Origin: Entoloma clypeatum
Taxonomy: Eukaryota; Basidiomycota; Agaricomycetes; Agaricales; Entolomataceae
Assembly (NCBI GenBank): GCA_963565915.1
Contig: OY751496.1
Coordinates: forward strand, 186,001 to 250,000
Direction of reading: 5' to 3'
Length of the DNA: 64,000 bases
This document shows, piece by piece, positions 42,445 to 53,087 of this stretch. How positions within the stretch are numbered: position 1 is the stretch's first letter; each line of letters starts with the position of its first letter. The translations under genes and the position numbers were made by a program. The notes under the pieces are model-generated. The model had not been told where the DNA came from. It did not search any database and worked only from the letters and a program-made list of their open reading frames with translations.

Positions 42445-45400
42445 ATGACGTGGTCCTCATACCGTAGAGTCTGTAACATACTGCATCCAGAATTCAAAGT
42501 GGAGAAGCTCAAAAACTTCAATGCTGCTCGTGAACACCGGCGCACAGATTTGGAGGGCCAAAAATCATCTCTACATGATGACTTTGTAGAGACTGCAATT
42601 GAGGTCGAGGTTCCTTCAGGTGTTGCGAACGTTCCCTCACAAAACTTCGCCATCCCCGGCCTGTTTTACCGGAAGATTACATCAGTCATTTGCACTGCCT
42701 TTATGGAGCCCCTCACATCCAAATTTCATCTCACTCCCTACAAACTATTTCATCGAGATCCAACAACCAACGCAGAGGAGCGTGTCTACAGTGAACTTTA
42801 TGACTCAGATGCCTTCATTGACGAACATGACAAGGTACAACGAGCTCCCTTGCCACCAGATGATCCAGATTGCAAGCGTGAAAAAGTCGTTGCTGCTTTG
42901 ATGTTCTGGTCTGACTCGACACACCTTGCCAACTTTGGGACAGCAAAGATGTGGCCGGTATACATGATGTTTGGGAATCTGTCGAAGTACATCTGTGCAC
43001 AGCCAAACTCTGGAGCATGCCACCATATCGCATACATACCATCCCTCTCAGATTCTATCTTAGGTGATGGCATTGCCAAATTCTATGCCAAGTGGAGTGT
43101 TAAGTCACAACAAAGAGATCTCATCAAGCATTTGCGCCGCGAACTGATGCAAGCAGTGTGGGCATTTCTTCTCGACAACGACTTCATCCATGCATACAAG
43201 TATGGAATTGTCATCAAATGCCATGATGGGATCAAGTGTCGCGTCTATCCTCGAATTTTTACATACTCAGCTGATTATCCAGAAAAGTATGTCATTACTG
43301 GCACCTGTTTTACTTTTCGGCATCATGACTATGGTATTATAGGGTTCTACTTGCCACAATACGGGACAAGGGCATTTGCCTATGTCCACACTATCTGATT
43401 CACAAAACCCAACTGGATCACATGGGGCTTGTACACGATCTCAAATTGTGTATTGACAAGGCTCGCCGCTATCTTGCACATGAGGTTGCTAGGGCCCGTG
43501 ATTTTATTTACCGGTTAGCATATGGAATTGGGAGCTCTGCAGTGGAGAATATCTTGAAATCAACATCCTCTGTTCCGACTCTAGTATGTTATACTTCAGC
43601 TATCAATGCTTCAATTGTAGGCCAAGATGCTCATGAATCTATATAGAATGCTTTTATTCTGAAGCTTGGAGATGATTTTGATGTCTCCCGGATGCTGGTA
43701 GTTGATATGTTGCATGAATTTGAGCTCAGCGTCTGGAAAGCTCTGTTTGTACAACTCATCCGTCTGCTATATGCTGCCGCACATGATGGAAGGCTTGTCG
43801 ATGAACTGGACCGCAGGTTGTCTTGTTCATTCATCATTCGGATGATGAGAACAGACCACTTATTGTATATCACAGGTTCCGTCAAATCCCAACATTCGGC
43901 AGTGACACTATTCGACATTTTGCCACAAATGCATCTGAGATGAAGAAGCTCACAGCACGGGATTATGAAGACCTTCTTCAGGTTTGTGGAGTGTTTTTGT
44001 GCTTGGAGAATTTATATCTGAAACTATCAACAGTGCTGTATCCCAGCCTTCGAGGGACTGCTAGACGAGCCACACAACTCCTGTCTCATGAAACTTCTGT
44101 TCCGTACTGCGGAATGGCATGCCTTTGCAAAACTACGGCTTCATACAGACTCCACGTTATCACATATGGAAAAACTGACGAAGCAGTTTGGTCAGCTCAT
44201 GCGGGAGTTTCGGGATCTCACTCTGTCAGCATTCAATACAGTGGAATTACCATGTGAAGTAGAGGCTAGAAATCGTCGCATGGATGGGGCCAGAACACGG
44301 CCAAATGAACCATCTGGCTCCCGCTTGGCAGAGCCATCAGAACAAACGGCATCTACCTCTCAACAAACAGCACGAAGTGGTCCAAGAAAGAGGACATTGA
44401 ATCTGTTCACTTATAAATGGCATTCACTTGGCAATTATGTTCGTACAATCAGAATGTTTGGTGGAACAGATTCCTACTTGACACAGATTGTGTGTCTCTC
44501 TCTTGTTTTGTTTCAAGATATGAACAACACTCCCTAGGGAGAACTTGCCCACCATCTTGTCAAACGCCTGTATGGGCTAACAAATAAGCGTGCCCATGAG
44601 AAACAAATTGCAAAGAGGTATCGTCGCATTCAAAAAGCACGTCTAGCAAAGGAGAGACGTGATCTAGAAGCATGCCGGACTACAGGGGGAGCAGACTTAC
44701 ATGACTCCAATAACGCCAAGGACATGGACGTGCACCATCATATAACAAAATCACGCAACCACTCCATCAATATCTACACCCTTCTCCAAAACAATATTGA
44801 TGATCCAGCCTATCATGTGTGTGGTAGACTCTGGCCCCTTGTCACATCTAACTTGAATGTGTCGTTGTTCAGAAATTTGTACCAAAGTTACAAGACCATC
44901 TCCTCGGCCATCTTTTAGGCCGTCAGTTCGATGGCGATACACATGATGAGTTTTCCAACAGTGATCGCAACAGTATATGCATAGGTGGAGGCAAAATCTT
45001 TGCTGGAGCTACCTGCCATGTCAATTACACAACATATGATGTTCGACAAGATCAAGACTGTATAAATCCATGATCTCATGCAGACGTTATGGTTTGGTCA
45101 CCCGAGTCTGGAAATGATGCAGCTCCTTATTGGTATGCTCGTGTCTTAGGAGTTTACCATGCTATGGTTTCGACAACCCACTCTGTGGTCGAGCCACAAC
45201 AACGTGCCCTGCAGCGAATGGAATTCCTCTGGGTTCGCTGGTTTGGTACCGAGCCTGGTTATCGTGCAGGCTTCCGTTATGCTCACTTGCCAAAACTTGG
45301 TTTTGTGGAGTCTTCCGATGACTATGCATTTGGATTTGTGGACCCATCTCATGTCATTCGGGGCTGCCATCTCATTCCTGCATTTCATGCTGGGCGGACA

Positions 45401-45666
45401 TCTGATTTGCTCTCTGCAGGACATTCGGCAGCTCGCATTCTGGACCCATCCAAGTCTGATGATTGGGCAAATTACTATGTCTCAATGTATGTGACCGATA
45501 TTGTTATCTTACAGTTACTTTGTCTCAATGTATTATAACACCAGATTTGTTGATCGGGATATGTTCATGTGACATTTCGGAGGAGGGATTGGGCATTTGA
45601 CGAACGTCCAAGCTGTGAAGGACCCCAATTCTTTAATGGATGCTGGACAGGATGATGAGGGAGAAA
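42445..45666 (+). pseudogene. Plavaka transposase 1, decayed (tail continues at 60781)
   Basis: The first long frame (42445-43398) carries FHLTPYKLFHRDP, ERVYSELYDSDAFIDEHDK, VVAALMFWSDSTHLANFGTA and CRVYPRIFTYSADYPEKYVI, all typical of Plavaka transposases. Later blocks in other frames are LVVDMLHEFELSVWKALFVQ (about 43690), FRQIPTFGSDTIRHFATNAS (about 43880), FRTAEWHAFAKLRLHTDSTL (about 44100) and GTDSYLTQIV-like text near 44465. A C-terminal part from 45089 includes WVRWFGTEPGYRAGFRYAHL, and HFGGGIGHLTNVQAVKDPNS near 45580 is followed by an acidic tail. Several in-frame stops and shifts make it non-functional; one (near 45575) is TGA where Arg is expected. The acidic tail is interrupted at 45667 by the second Plavaka element. 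Confidence 0.85.
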
Positions 45667-45716
45667 CATCAGGAAAAACGCAAAATGGCAATTTGGCACA
45701 ATGTACCTAAATTATG
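45667..45716 (+). repeat. Left terminal inverted repeat of Plavaka element 2
   Basis: Pairs ungapped with 60731-60780 inverted: 19 of the first 21 positions match, the middle is weakly conserved, and CTAAATTAT is shared at positions 41-49. Confidence 0.72.
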
Positions 45717-45819
45717 CAAATATTGCACAATCGACAACTTTATCCACAGTAATGCTATATTTATGAGGCCAGGGATAATGTAGCATAATCATATCTATTC
45801 CGAGACTACAAAACCTAAA

Positions 45820-45990
45820 TTATCCTTGTTCTCCAGCGTCATACATAATCCGATACAGGTGGCGGTCAGTAAAGTTATTGACGAAGAATGTCTGGCAAGT
45901 GTCAAGGACATTGCTACTCATCCATTCGGGTGGTGCAACAGCTCCAAATTTTGGCAATAGGTGTACCGAGCGTTGTAGGTTCCCAATCGG
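45820..45990 (-). pseudogene. C-terminal end of Plavaka transposase 2, cut off by gypsy D
   Basis: Joined across the ATCGG duplication of element D, the minus-strand frame continues from QICSIVPI with GNLQRSVHLLPKFGAVAPPE and DTCQTFFVNNFTDRHLYRIM to a stop at 45820. It is open and in frame, which confirms that D inserted into this gene. Confidence 0.87.
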
Positions 45991-46466
45991 TGTTAAGAAC
46001 TGATCGACAAAACGTCGGAGCTACGTCGGACGCGTCGGAAGGTCGGAAGGTCGGAGCGCGTGCAACGTAGGGGCAAGGACTTGGCTTCAACTTGTGTGTT
46101 GCGCCCTCGCTAATACGTTGGTGTCCTTATTTCGGAGGATCGGAGGTCGGAGGTCGGACTCAAGTTAAGAGTCGGAAAGAGGACGGGAGGTATGATGTCG
46201 AATCTAAGTTGATATTCAAACTGAAGCTAATACACGATTCTACATAAGTTTAAATACTATGTCGGAGGACGTGTGGCTTCGTCGGAGTCGGATAACGAGT
46301 GGCTGTCGGAGATTCTTAACATAAGTAAAATGGTCGGATGTAAGTAATGTACGTAGTAACGAGATTCATAACAGTAAGTATGCATAATAAGTATTAGTCA
46401 AAATGTCGGAGGTGTCGGAGGTGTCGGGATTGGTCGGAAATCGTCGGAATGGATCGGAATGTAACA
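45991..46466 (-). repeat. 3' LTR of element D
   Basis: 476 bp, TGTTACATTCC to AGTTCTTAACA on the minus strand. No difference from 52612-53087 was seen by eye. The polypurine tract TAAGGGGGAAATAC adjoins it (46467-46480, minus strand). It contains 20 TCGGA sites on the plus strand. Confidence 0.95.
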
Positions 46467-46624
46467 GTATTTCCCCCTTAGGGCCGAACCCATGAGGCCT
46501 AGGTGGTCGGTGCGCGTGAACTGTGTCATGTGATGCGTTGGTTGAAAATACCGTCTGAGTGGTTTTTTCTTCCTGTTCCCCCATTCTTTTTTCGTTTTAA
46601 ACTCTTCCGAAAATAAACCTCAAT

Positions 46625-47610
46625 ATGTCGGCATCCGATTTTCAAAAGGAGATGGAGGCGCTGCAGGCTAAGCTCGCGGAGGTGGAGGCGAAAAAGCGAG
46701 CAGCGGAGGAGGAGGCTGCGAGGAAGGCTGAGGAGGAGCGGAGAGCGGAGGAAGAGAGGGCTGCGGAGGCGGCGCGGTTAGCGGAGGAGATGCGGGTAGC
46801 GGAGGAGATGCGTCGGGCGTCGGAGCTGGCGGCTCAGAAAAGGGCCGATGAAGTGGCCGCTGCGCAAGGCGCATCGAGCAAGGGGTCGGGGGAGCCGCAG
46901 GCGGAGAAGAAGAAGAAGACGACGAAGAAGAGGAAGGTGGAGGAAGTGTCGGCGATGGTTGGAGAGGGGTCGGGAGTCGGGGTCGGGGTCGGCACCTGTG
47001 ATAGGTGCATTGTGAAGGGCGTCGAATGCGAACGCGATGAGTAAGTCCCTCTTTGGTTCGTCTCTTCTGTTTTAACCTTGTTTTTTTTTTTTTTAGGAAT
47101 AAGTCGTCCTGCAAAGGATGTATCAAAGACAAGAAGAAGTGCGAGGTCGGAGCGTCGGAGGGGAAGTCGGAGGTGAAGGAGGTGAAGAGAACGGTGAAGG
47201 TGGTTAAGGGGAAGAAAAAGGCGTCGGAGATGCCGTCGGAGAGTGGGTCGGAGGACACCGTCTTGGGTGTCCTCAAGATGATACTGGCGGAGACGAGGCA
47301 GGTGAGGCGACTGCTAACAGCAGTCGAAGGCTCGGTGAACACCGAGTACCAACCCAAGTCGCCGGAGGTGTCGGAGGAAGGGTCGGAGTCGGAGATGGAT
47401 ACGGCGGAGGAGACGCACGAGTTGAGACTGGAGAAGAGGATTGCGAGAAGGATTAGGAAGGACCTGGTGAATAGGAAAAGGTTGGAGTTGCCGGAGCTGT
47501 CGGACGATTCCGACATGTCGATTTCGGAGCCGTCGGAGAAGGCGGAGTCGGGTAAGGAGGAGTCGGACAAGGAGGAGGGTCCGTCGAACAAGAAACAACG
47601 TACTAAGTAG
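46625..47610 (+). CDS. Antisense Zn(II)2Cys6-type gene of gypsy element D
   Basis: Exon 1 is 46625-47040 and exon 2 is 47097-47610, with a 56-bp intron (GTAAGT, then a T-rich tract and TTTTAG). The spliced frame is 930 nt (309 residues). An N-terminal Glu/Ala/Lys coiled coil (about residues 5-80) is followed by a basic nuclear-localisation-like run (KKKKTTKKRKVEE). Cysteines at 125, 128, 135, 144, 147 and 154 form C-x2-C-x6-C-x8-C-x2-C-x6-C, the Gal4-type spacing. An acidic Ser/Glu-rich C-terminal half ends NKKQRTK. The stop lies 27 bp from the pol stop, tail-to-tail. The start is 158 bp from the LTR, so an LTR or polypurine-side promoter may drive it. Intron position, cysteine spacing and C-terminus match the gene in element A1, so it is a conserved element gene. 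The function is inferred: probably nuclear DNA binding. Confidence 0.85.
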
Positions 47611-47637
47611 ATAGAATAGTACTTGTTTTTTCTTGTT

Positions 47638-50600
47638 TCAGAGCGATGTGAGCGGACCCGGTTTGTCGGGATAAGCGGAGTGAAAGTCGGAGACAAGCTC
47701 GGGTGCGTTTTCCAATTCATTGGCTGGTAGCCAAGAGAATTCTTCATCAGTGTTTTCATATCCTAACCAACGGACGAAATATAGTAGCTTGCAGCTACGT
47801 CGTCGGTCGATCTTTGAGTCGACTATTTCAGCGATCTCGTACTCAAGTTCTCCGTCAATGTCAATCGGAGGAGGCGGAGGTTGGGTCCGATTCGGAATGG
47901 TGTTCGGAGTTGCGGGTTCAAGCATGGAGACGTGGTAGACGGGGTGAACACCGCGGAATGTGTCGGGGAGTCGGAGGGTAAAGGAGTGTGTGCCGGGTTG
48001 TGCAATGATCTCGTATGGTCCCAAGTACTTTTCTGAGAGTTTCTTGGATGGGCGTGTTGTGCGGAAGAACTGTGCTTTGACGAAAACCTGTTGTCCGACA
48101 GAAAATGTCGGAGGTGCGATCCGATTATTGTCGGAGGACTTCTGGTAACGTCGTTGAGCGTCGGAGATGGTGGCTTTCAGTTCTTGGTGAAGTTCGTCTA
48201 AGTCGGTCATGAAGGATCGGGCTCGGGAAGAGGCGAGGTCTCGTTCCGGGTGAACAGTAATGTTCGGATGGTAACCCTTGTTAGCAAAGAAGGGAGATAT
48301 GCCAGTGGTAGCACTAGGTGCGTTGTTGTACGCGAACTCCGCAATCGGAAGGAGAGCGGACCAGTTGTCCTGTTGGTAGTTGCAGAATATCCGCAAGTAC
48401 TGTTCGAGGGTCTGGTTAGTGCGTTCGGTTTGGCCATCGCCTTCGGGGTGGTAACCGGAGGTGAAGTGGAGGGTCATGTTTAGAGCCTTTCCGAGAGATT
48501 GGAAGAATCGGGAGACGAATTCGGGGCCGCGGTCGGAGGTGATATGTTCGGGGACGCCGTGTTTAGAGAAGACATGCAATACGAAGAGTACGGCAAGGTC
48601 TTCGGAGGTGCAGTGAATTGTTGTCGGAATGAAAATACTTTGTTTCGTTAATCGGTCAACGATAACGAGGATTGAATCAAAGTTGTCGGAGGTCGGAAGG
48701 GTCTCGATGAAATCCATTGAGATAGAATTCCAAGGACGTTCGGGGATCGGAAGCTGTTTGAGTAGGCCGTAAGGCTTGTGTCTTTGTGGCTTCGATCGCA
48801 TGCAAGTGGTACATGACTTGCAATAGTGTTTAACGAAATCTCGTATTCCGGGCCAGGTATAATCACGCTGAATGAGACTGAGTGTCTTGTTCTGACCTGG
48901 GTGTCCAGCAAGCATATGATCGTGCTTGTGCTGTAGGACTCGGAGTCGGAGGTCGTCGGAGTCGGGAACGTATATCCGATCGTCATGTCGGAGGAAACCA
49001 TCGGGGTCGAGAGACCAGCGGGGTTTAGGATCTTTAGAAAGAGTGTCGTAAAGAGTGTCGGAAGGGAGTGCTGTGAGTATGTCGTGGTGAAGCTTTTCTG
49101 TGTCCATGATAATGGTTGCACGGAGGACGGGCTCAAGGAGTTGAGTCGCGCGAACTGAAGCGGAGAGCTGTTCTTGCGAAAAGACTGGTCGGAGGTTGGT
49201 CGGATTGATGTCGACGTAGTCGCTATTTCCCCCTTTAGGATAGACATCCCAACGTCTAGTTAGAGAGTCAGGTTTAGTTCCCAATCGGCCGGGGCGGAAT
49301 CGGATGATGAGGTTGAACTGAGAAAGGTATTCCGACCATCGGACTTGTCGGCGTGAAAGAACTTTGGTGGTGGCAAAATACTCGAGATTTTTGTGGTCGG
49401 TAACGACGTCAATCGGAGTACCGGAGCCTTCGAGGTAATGGCGCCAAATTTTAAACGCTTCGTAGATGGCAAGAAGTTCCTTATCGTGGGTGTCATAGTT
49501 TACTTCGGGGGCCGTGAAGGTGCGGGAATGGAATGCGACGGGGTGGACTTCATTGTCGGAGGTGACTATCGACAGAATAGCCGCTAGGGCATAGTCGGAT
49601 GCGTCGGTTTCGACAATTATCGGAGAGTTGGGAATCCAGTGTGTCAGGATCGGAGCGGTGGTAAATGCCTTTTTCAGGTCATTAAAAGCGGTTCGAGCGT
49701 CGTCGGAGAACAGCCAAGTGGCATGTTTCCTGGTTAAACGAGTGAGTGGAATAGTGATGTTGGAATAGAATGGAATGAAACGTCGGTAAAAGTTTGCAAA
49801 ACCTAAAAAGGACTGGACGTCCTTCACTCTGCGCGGTTCAGGCCAATCCTGAATAATCTTGACTTTCGCTTCCGACATTTTGAGTCCGTTGGGAGAAAGG
49901 ATAAATCCAAGATATTCTACAGTTTCGGCAGAGAAGTCGCACTTGTCGGCGCGGGCGTAAAGACCATGTTGTCGGAGTCGTCGGAGGACTTCTCGGACAT
50001 GTTTTTTGTGTTCCTCGGGGTTGTCGGAGTAGATCAGGATGTCGTCGAGGTAAACGGTAACGCAGTTGTCCAGAAGGTCGGAGAAGATGTCGTTCATAAA
50101 ACGTTGAAAGGCTGCAGGTGCGTTAGACAATCCGAATGGCATGACTAACCATTCAAATGATCCATAGCGAGTGCGGAATGCAGTTTTCCATTCGTCACCT
50201 TCAGCGATGCGGACTAGGTGGTATGCGTGTCGGAGGTCTATGGTGGTATAAACGCGTGCTTTTCCGGCAGTGGCTAAGAGGTCGGAGATGAGCGGAAGTG
50301 GGTATCGGTCCTTCTTCGTGATTTTGTTCAGGCCTCGGTAGTCGACGCATAGTCGGAGTGATCCATCTTTCTTTCGGACGAAGAGGATCGGAGCGCCGTG
50401 AGGTGAACTAGAAGGTTTGATGAAACCGATATTGAGGTGCTCATCGATGAAGTCTCGGAGGGATCCAAGTTCGGATTGCGAGAGTGAGTACATCGGACCA
50501 ATCGGAGGGGAAGTACCTTCCTCCAAATTGATTTTGAGGTCGTACGGTCGGTGGGGTGCAAGGGTGTCGGCTTTTTTCTTACTGAATACATCAGCAAAAT

Positions 50601-51347
50601 CGTGGTATTCCTCGGGTATGCCAGAGAGGTCGGGAGCGTCGTCGGAGACAGACGCGGAATTGGCGGAGATGTCGGAGAGGTGAACACGGAAAGCGTATGC
50701 CCCAGGAGCTTTACATGCATGGAGATATGCGGCTGCATTGACCATGGTAATCTGTGGCGGGTCGGAGGTGTTCGGAGTGAGCGGATCGGAGGTGCCCATC
50801 GGAGAGGGCGGACACTGCAGAGGTGGCGGAGCTGCCTCAGCAGTCGACGTCGGAGTCGGACTCGGAGTGTCGGGTAACGTAGAACGGAATAAGATACTGC
50901 CCAATACCCAGTCAATCAACGGATTGTAGCGGGTGAGCCAGTTGTGTCCTAGAACCAAATTACAAGACGAATCGAGGGTTGTCACGTAAAACGCGACGGT
51001 CAGAAGTTCACCGGAAGGAAATCGGAGAGGAAGATCGATAGATTGTGTGATATAAGTATTTGAAGAACCGTCAAAAAGTTTCAAAACCATAGGTGAAGGA
51101 ATCGGAGTCGGAGATAAGTTTAAAGAAGAAATAAATCTGGTATCTGCGAAGCAATGTGTAGAACCAGAATCAATAAGAGTCTTTATCGGAAGAGAATCGG
51201 AAAAGGTCGGAGATATCAAATCAATACATAGAGAGTTCGGATTTGAGAGAGCGGACGCATTGAGTCGGAGGGTTTCCAAAGGTGCACGAAAGGAGTCAAC
51301 GCAATCCCCAGTACGTGCTGGAATCTGAGGACTGCTTACTATTTTTT
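47638..51347 (-). CDS. Pol polyprotein of gypsy element D
   Basis: An open frame of about 1230 codons, entered by -1 frameshift at 51342-51348. Retropepsin has TLIDSGSTHCFAD and a second strand LVLGHNWLTRYNP. RT has the active site VTVYLDDILIYSD; RNase H has ETDASDYALAAILS. The integrase has an HHCC domain (HKHDHMLAGHPGQN ... CTTCMRSKP) and the core motifs SMDFIETLPTS, SDRGPEF and GYHPEGDGQTER. A GPY/F module (YLGPYEIIAQPG) and a chromodomain (EYEIAEIVDSKIDRRRSCK ... YFVRWLGYENTDEEFSWLP) close the protein. No stops or lost catalytic residues were seen. There is no suitable ATG near the start, consistent with a Gag-Pol fusion. Confidence 0.95.
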
Positions 51348-51348
51348 T
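51312..51348 (-). promoter_or_regulatory. -1 ribosomal frameshift site between gag and pol of element D
   Basis: The gag frame ends TCA AAA AAA TAG, giving the heptamer A-AAA-AAA (51342-51348) directly before the stop. A -1 slip gives ATA GTA AGC AGT, which is open into pol. About ten bases downstream, TCCTCA can pair with TGGGGA (one G-U pair) to form a hairpin. The heptamer and frames are seen directly; the function is inferred. Confidence 0.75.
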
Positions 51349-52565
51349 GACTCGGTCGTCTTCTCCGATTTGTCCTCAGCTTGGGCCGCGCGGGCTTTTG
51401 CTTTGGCGTTAGAAGACGATTTCTTCGAGCAGTCGGAAGCCCGATGACCAACGTTGCCGCAAAACATGCATAAATTATTGTCAAATCGTCGTTGGCGTTC
51501 TTGGGGAGTTAATTTCCCATCTTTGCCAAGTTTGTCGGAGAGGGCGGATTTCGGAGAGGTGGATGACGATTTTTGTTGTTGTTGCGAGTTGGGTTTAGAC
51601 GATGAGGAGTTGTTGTTGGAGGATGATGAAGCGGGGGTCTGTTTTTTGTCGGATTTGTCGGATTTGTCGGATTTTGGAGTAGATTTGTCGGAGGAGCGCG
51701 ATTTCTCGCGTTGACGTTCCCAGTAGCGAGCATCAATGTTATGGGCCATTACTTTCAACTCGGCGAGAGTCTTTGGTTTGGGAAAAGTCCCCAAAACGTC
51801 CTTGATGCGTTCCGCTAAACCGGTATAGTACCGATATCGGAGCGCGCCATCATCCCACTGCGTGCGAGTGGAAAGACGTTTGAAGTCCACGTTGTAACGT
51901 AGGATCTTCTGATTGTCGCGCATCCGAAGGTGATCCAGGCTATCCTCTGCTTCTCCGGTCGGATCGATAGGTCCGAATTCGGATCGGAGGATGTGCACAA
52001 AGGCGGACCAGTCGTCCAACCAGACAGAGTCATCGTCGGACTCTCCCAAGAGGGTGGGCTCAAACCATTCGAGCGCGGTTCCTCGGAGGTACGACAGAGC
52101 GAAACTGACTTTGTTATCATCATCGTCAAAGGCGGGGTTGTTTCGGAAATATAGTGTGCATTGTGCGAGGAAACTGGTGAGTTTCCGAGAGTCGGAACCG
52201 TCAAAAGTGTCGGGTTCCTTCGATTTCTTTTTCGGAGTTTTCGGAGTCTCTCTACGTCGGAGCTCCTGCGTCATAAGCATAATTGCTTCGGCGAGGTTTG
52301 GAGTTTGCTCGCGACGGAAAGGATTGTTATCGTCAAAAGGAGAGGTCGGCGATTTAAAAGGACGGAATTCTTCAGGAATCGGAGGTCCTTGTGTCTGAGG
52401 TGTTCGGAGACGAGGTGTCGGAGATATGGGGTCAGGTTTGGGTGCAGATTCTTCTGCGGGAATATCTTGGAACGTATGTAGAAATGTCGCCCTGGTGTCC
52501 TGCAGGTTTGAAGCTTCCGCTGCGGCTGCTGCTGCGCGGGAGTTCTGTGTGTTGCGGGCTGCCAT
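51339..52565 (-). CDS. Gag of gypsy element D
   Basis: 408 residues from MAARNTQNSRAAAAAAEAS at 52565. A proline-rich N-terminus is followed by a gag domain (SDSRKLTSFLAQCTLYFRNN, ALSYLRGTALEWFEP, WDDGALRYRYYTGLAERIKD). A Ser/Asn/Lys-rich linker leads to a CCHC knuckle, CMFCGNVGHRASDC, near residue 375. It ends KTTESKK at the slippery site. The start ATG lies 47 bp inside the 5' LTR, so the leader is very short. Intact. Confidence 0.94.
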   Translation of the reverse strand: MAARNTQNSRAAAAAAEASNLQDTRATFLHTFQDIPAEESAPKPDPISPTPRLRTPQTQGPPIPEEFRPFKSPTSPFDDNNPFRREQTPNLAEAIMLMTQELRRRETPKTPKKKSKEPDTFDGSDSRKLTSFLAQCTLYFRNNPAFDDDDNKVSFALSYLRGTALEWFEPTLLGESDDDSVWLDDWSAFVHILRSEFGPIDPTGEAEDSLDHLRMRDNQKILRYNVDFKRLSTRTQWDDGALRYRYYTGLAERIKDVLGTFPKPKTLAELKVMAHNIDARYWERQREKSRSSDKSTPKSDKSDKSDKKQTPASSSSNNNSSSSKPNSQQQQKSSSTSPKSALSDKLGKDGKLTPQERQRRFDNNLCMFCGNVGHRASDCSKKSSSNAKAKARAAQAEDKSEKTTESKK

Positions 52566-52611
52566 AACTGGAATTTGAAATACGGATAAGCGAGTGGCAG
52601 TTTGAATATAC

Positions 52612-53087
52612 TGTTAAGAACTGATCGACAAAACGTCGGAGCTACGTCGGACGCGTCGGAAGGTCGGAAGGTCGGAGCGCGTGCAACGTAGGGGCAAGGA
52701 CTTGGCTTCAACTTGTGTGTTGCGCCCTCGCTAATACGTTGGTGTCCTTATTTCGGAGGATCGGAGGTCGGAGGTCGGACTCAAGTTAAGAGTCGGAAAG
52801 AGGACGGGAGGTATGATGTCGAATCTAAGTTGATATTCAAACTGAAGCTAATACACGATTCTACATAAGTTTAAATACTATGTCGGAGGACGTGTGGCTT
52901 CGTCGGAGTCGGATAACGAGTGGCTGTCGGAGATTCTTAACATAAGTAAAATGGTCGGATGTAAGTAATGTACGTAGTAACGAGATTCATAACAGTAAGT
53001 ATGCATAATAAGTATTAGTCAAAATGTCGGAGGTGTCGGAGGTGTCGGGATTGGTCGGAAATCGTCGGAATGGATCGGAATGTAACA
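52612..53087 (-). repeat. 5' LTR of element D
   Basis: 476 bp, apparently identical to 45991-46466. The TSD ATCGG follows at 53088-53092. It shares GGCTTCAACTTGTGTGTTGCG with the family A LTRs (there GTGCGTTGCG). Confidence 0.95.

Larger units (their letters stand above)
45991..53087 (-). mobile_element. Ty3/gypsy chromovirus D with an antisense Zn2Cys6-type gene, apparently intact
   Basis: 7097 bp with 476-bp LTRs that look identical by eye and a perfect TSD, ATCGG (45986-45990 and 53088-53092). The minus strand has gag (52565-51339) and pol in the -1 frame to 47638. The plus strand has a two-exon gene at 46625-47610 between pol and the 3' LTR. All three frames are open, so the insertion is recent and possibly active. 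TCGGA/TCCGA is extremely frequent: I count 20 in the 476-bp LTR and 14 in 47101-47640, against about one expected in each. Confidence 0.96.

Noticed and set aside
46668..47759. Minus-strand Pro/Ser-rich frame of 363 codons opposite the zinc-cluster gene
   Set aside because: A shadow of the coiled-coil and acidic coding on the plus strand; it has no domain and crosses the end of pol.
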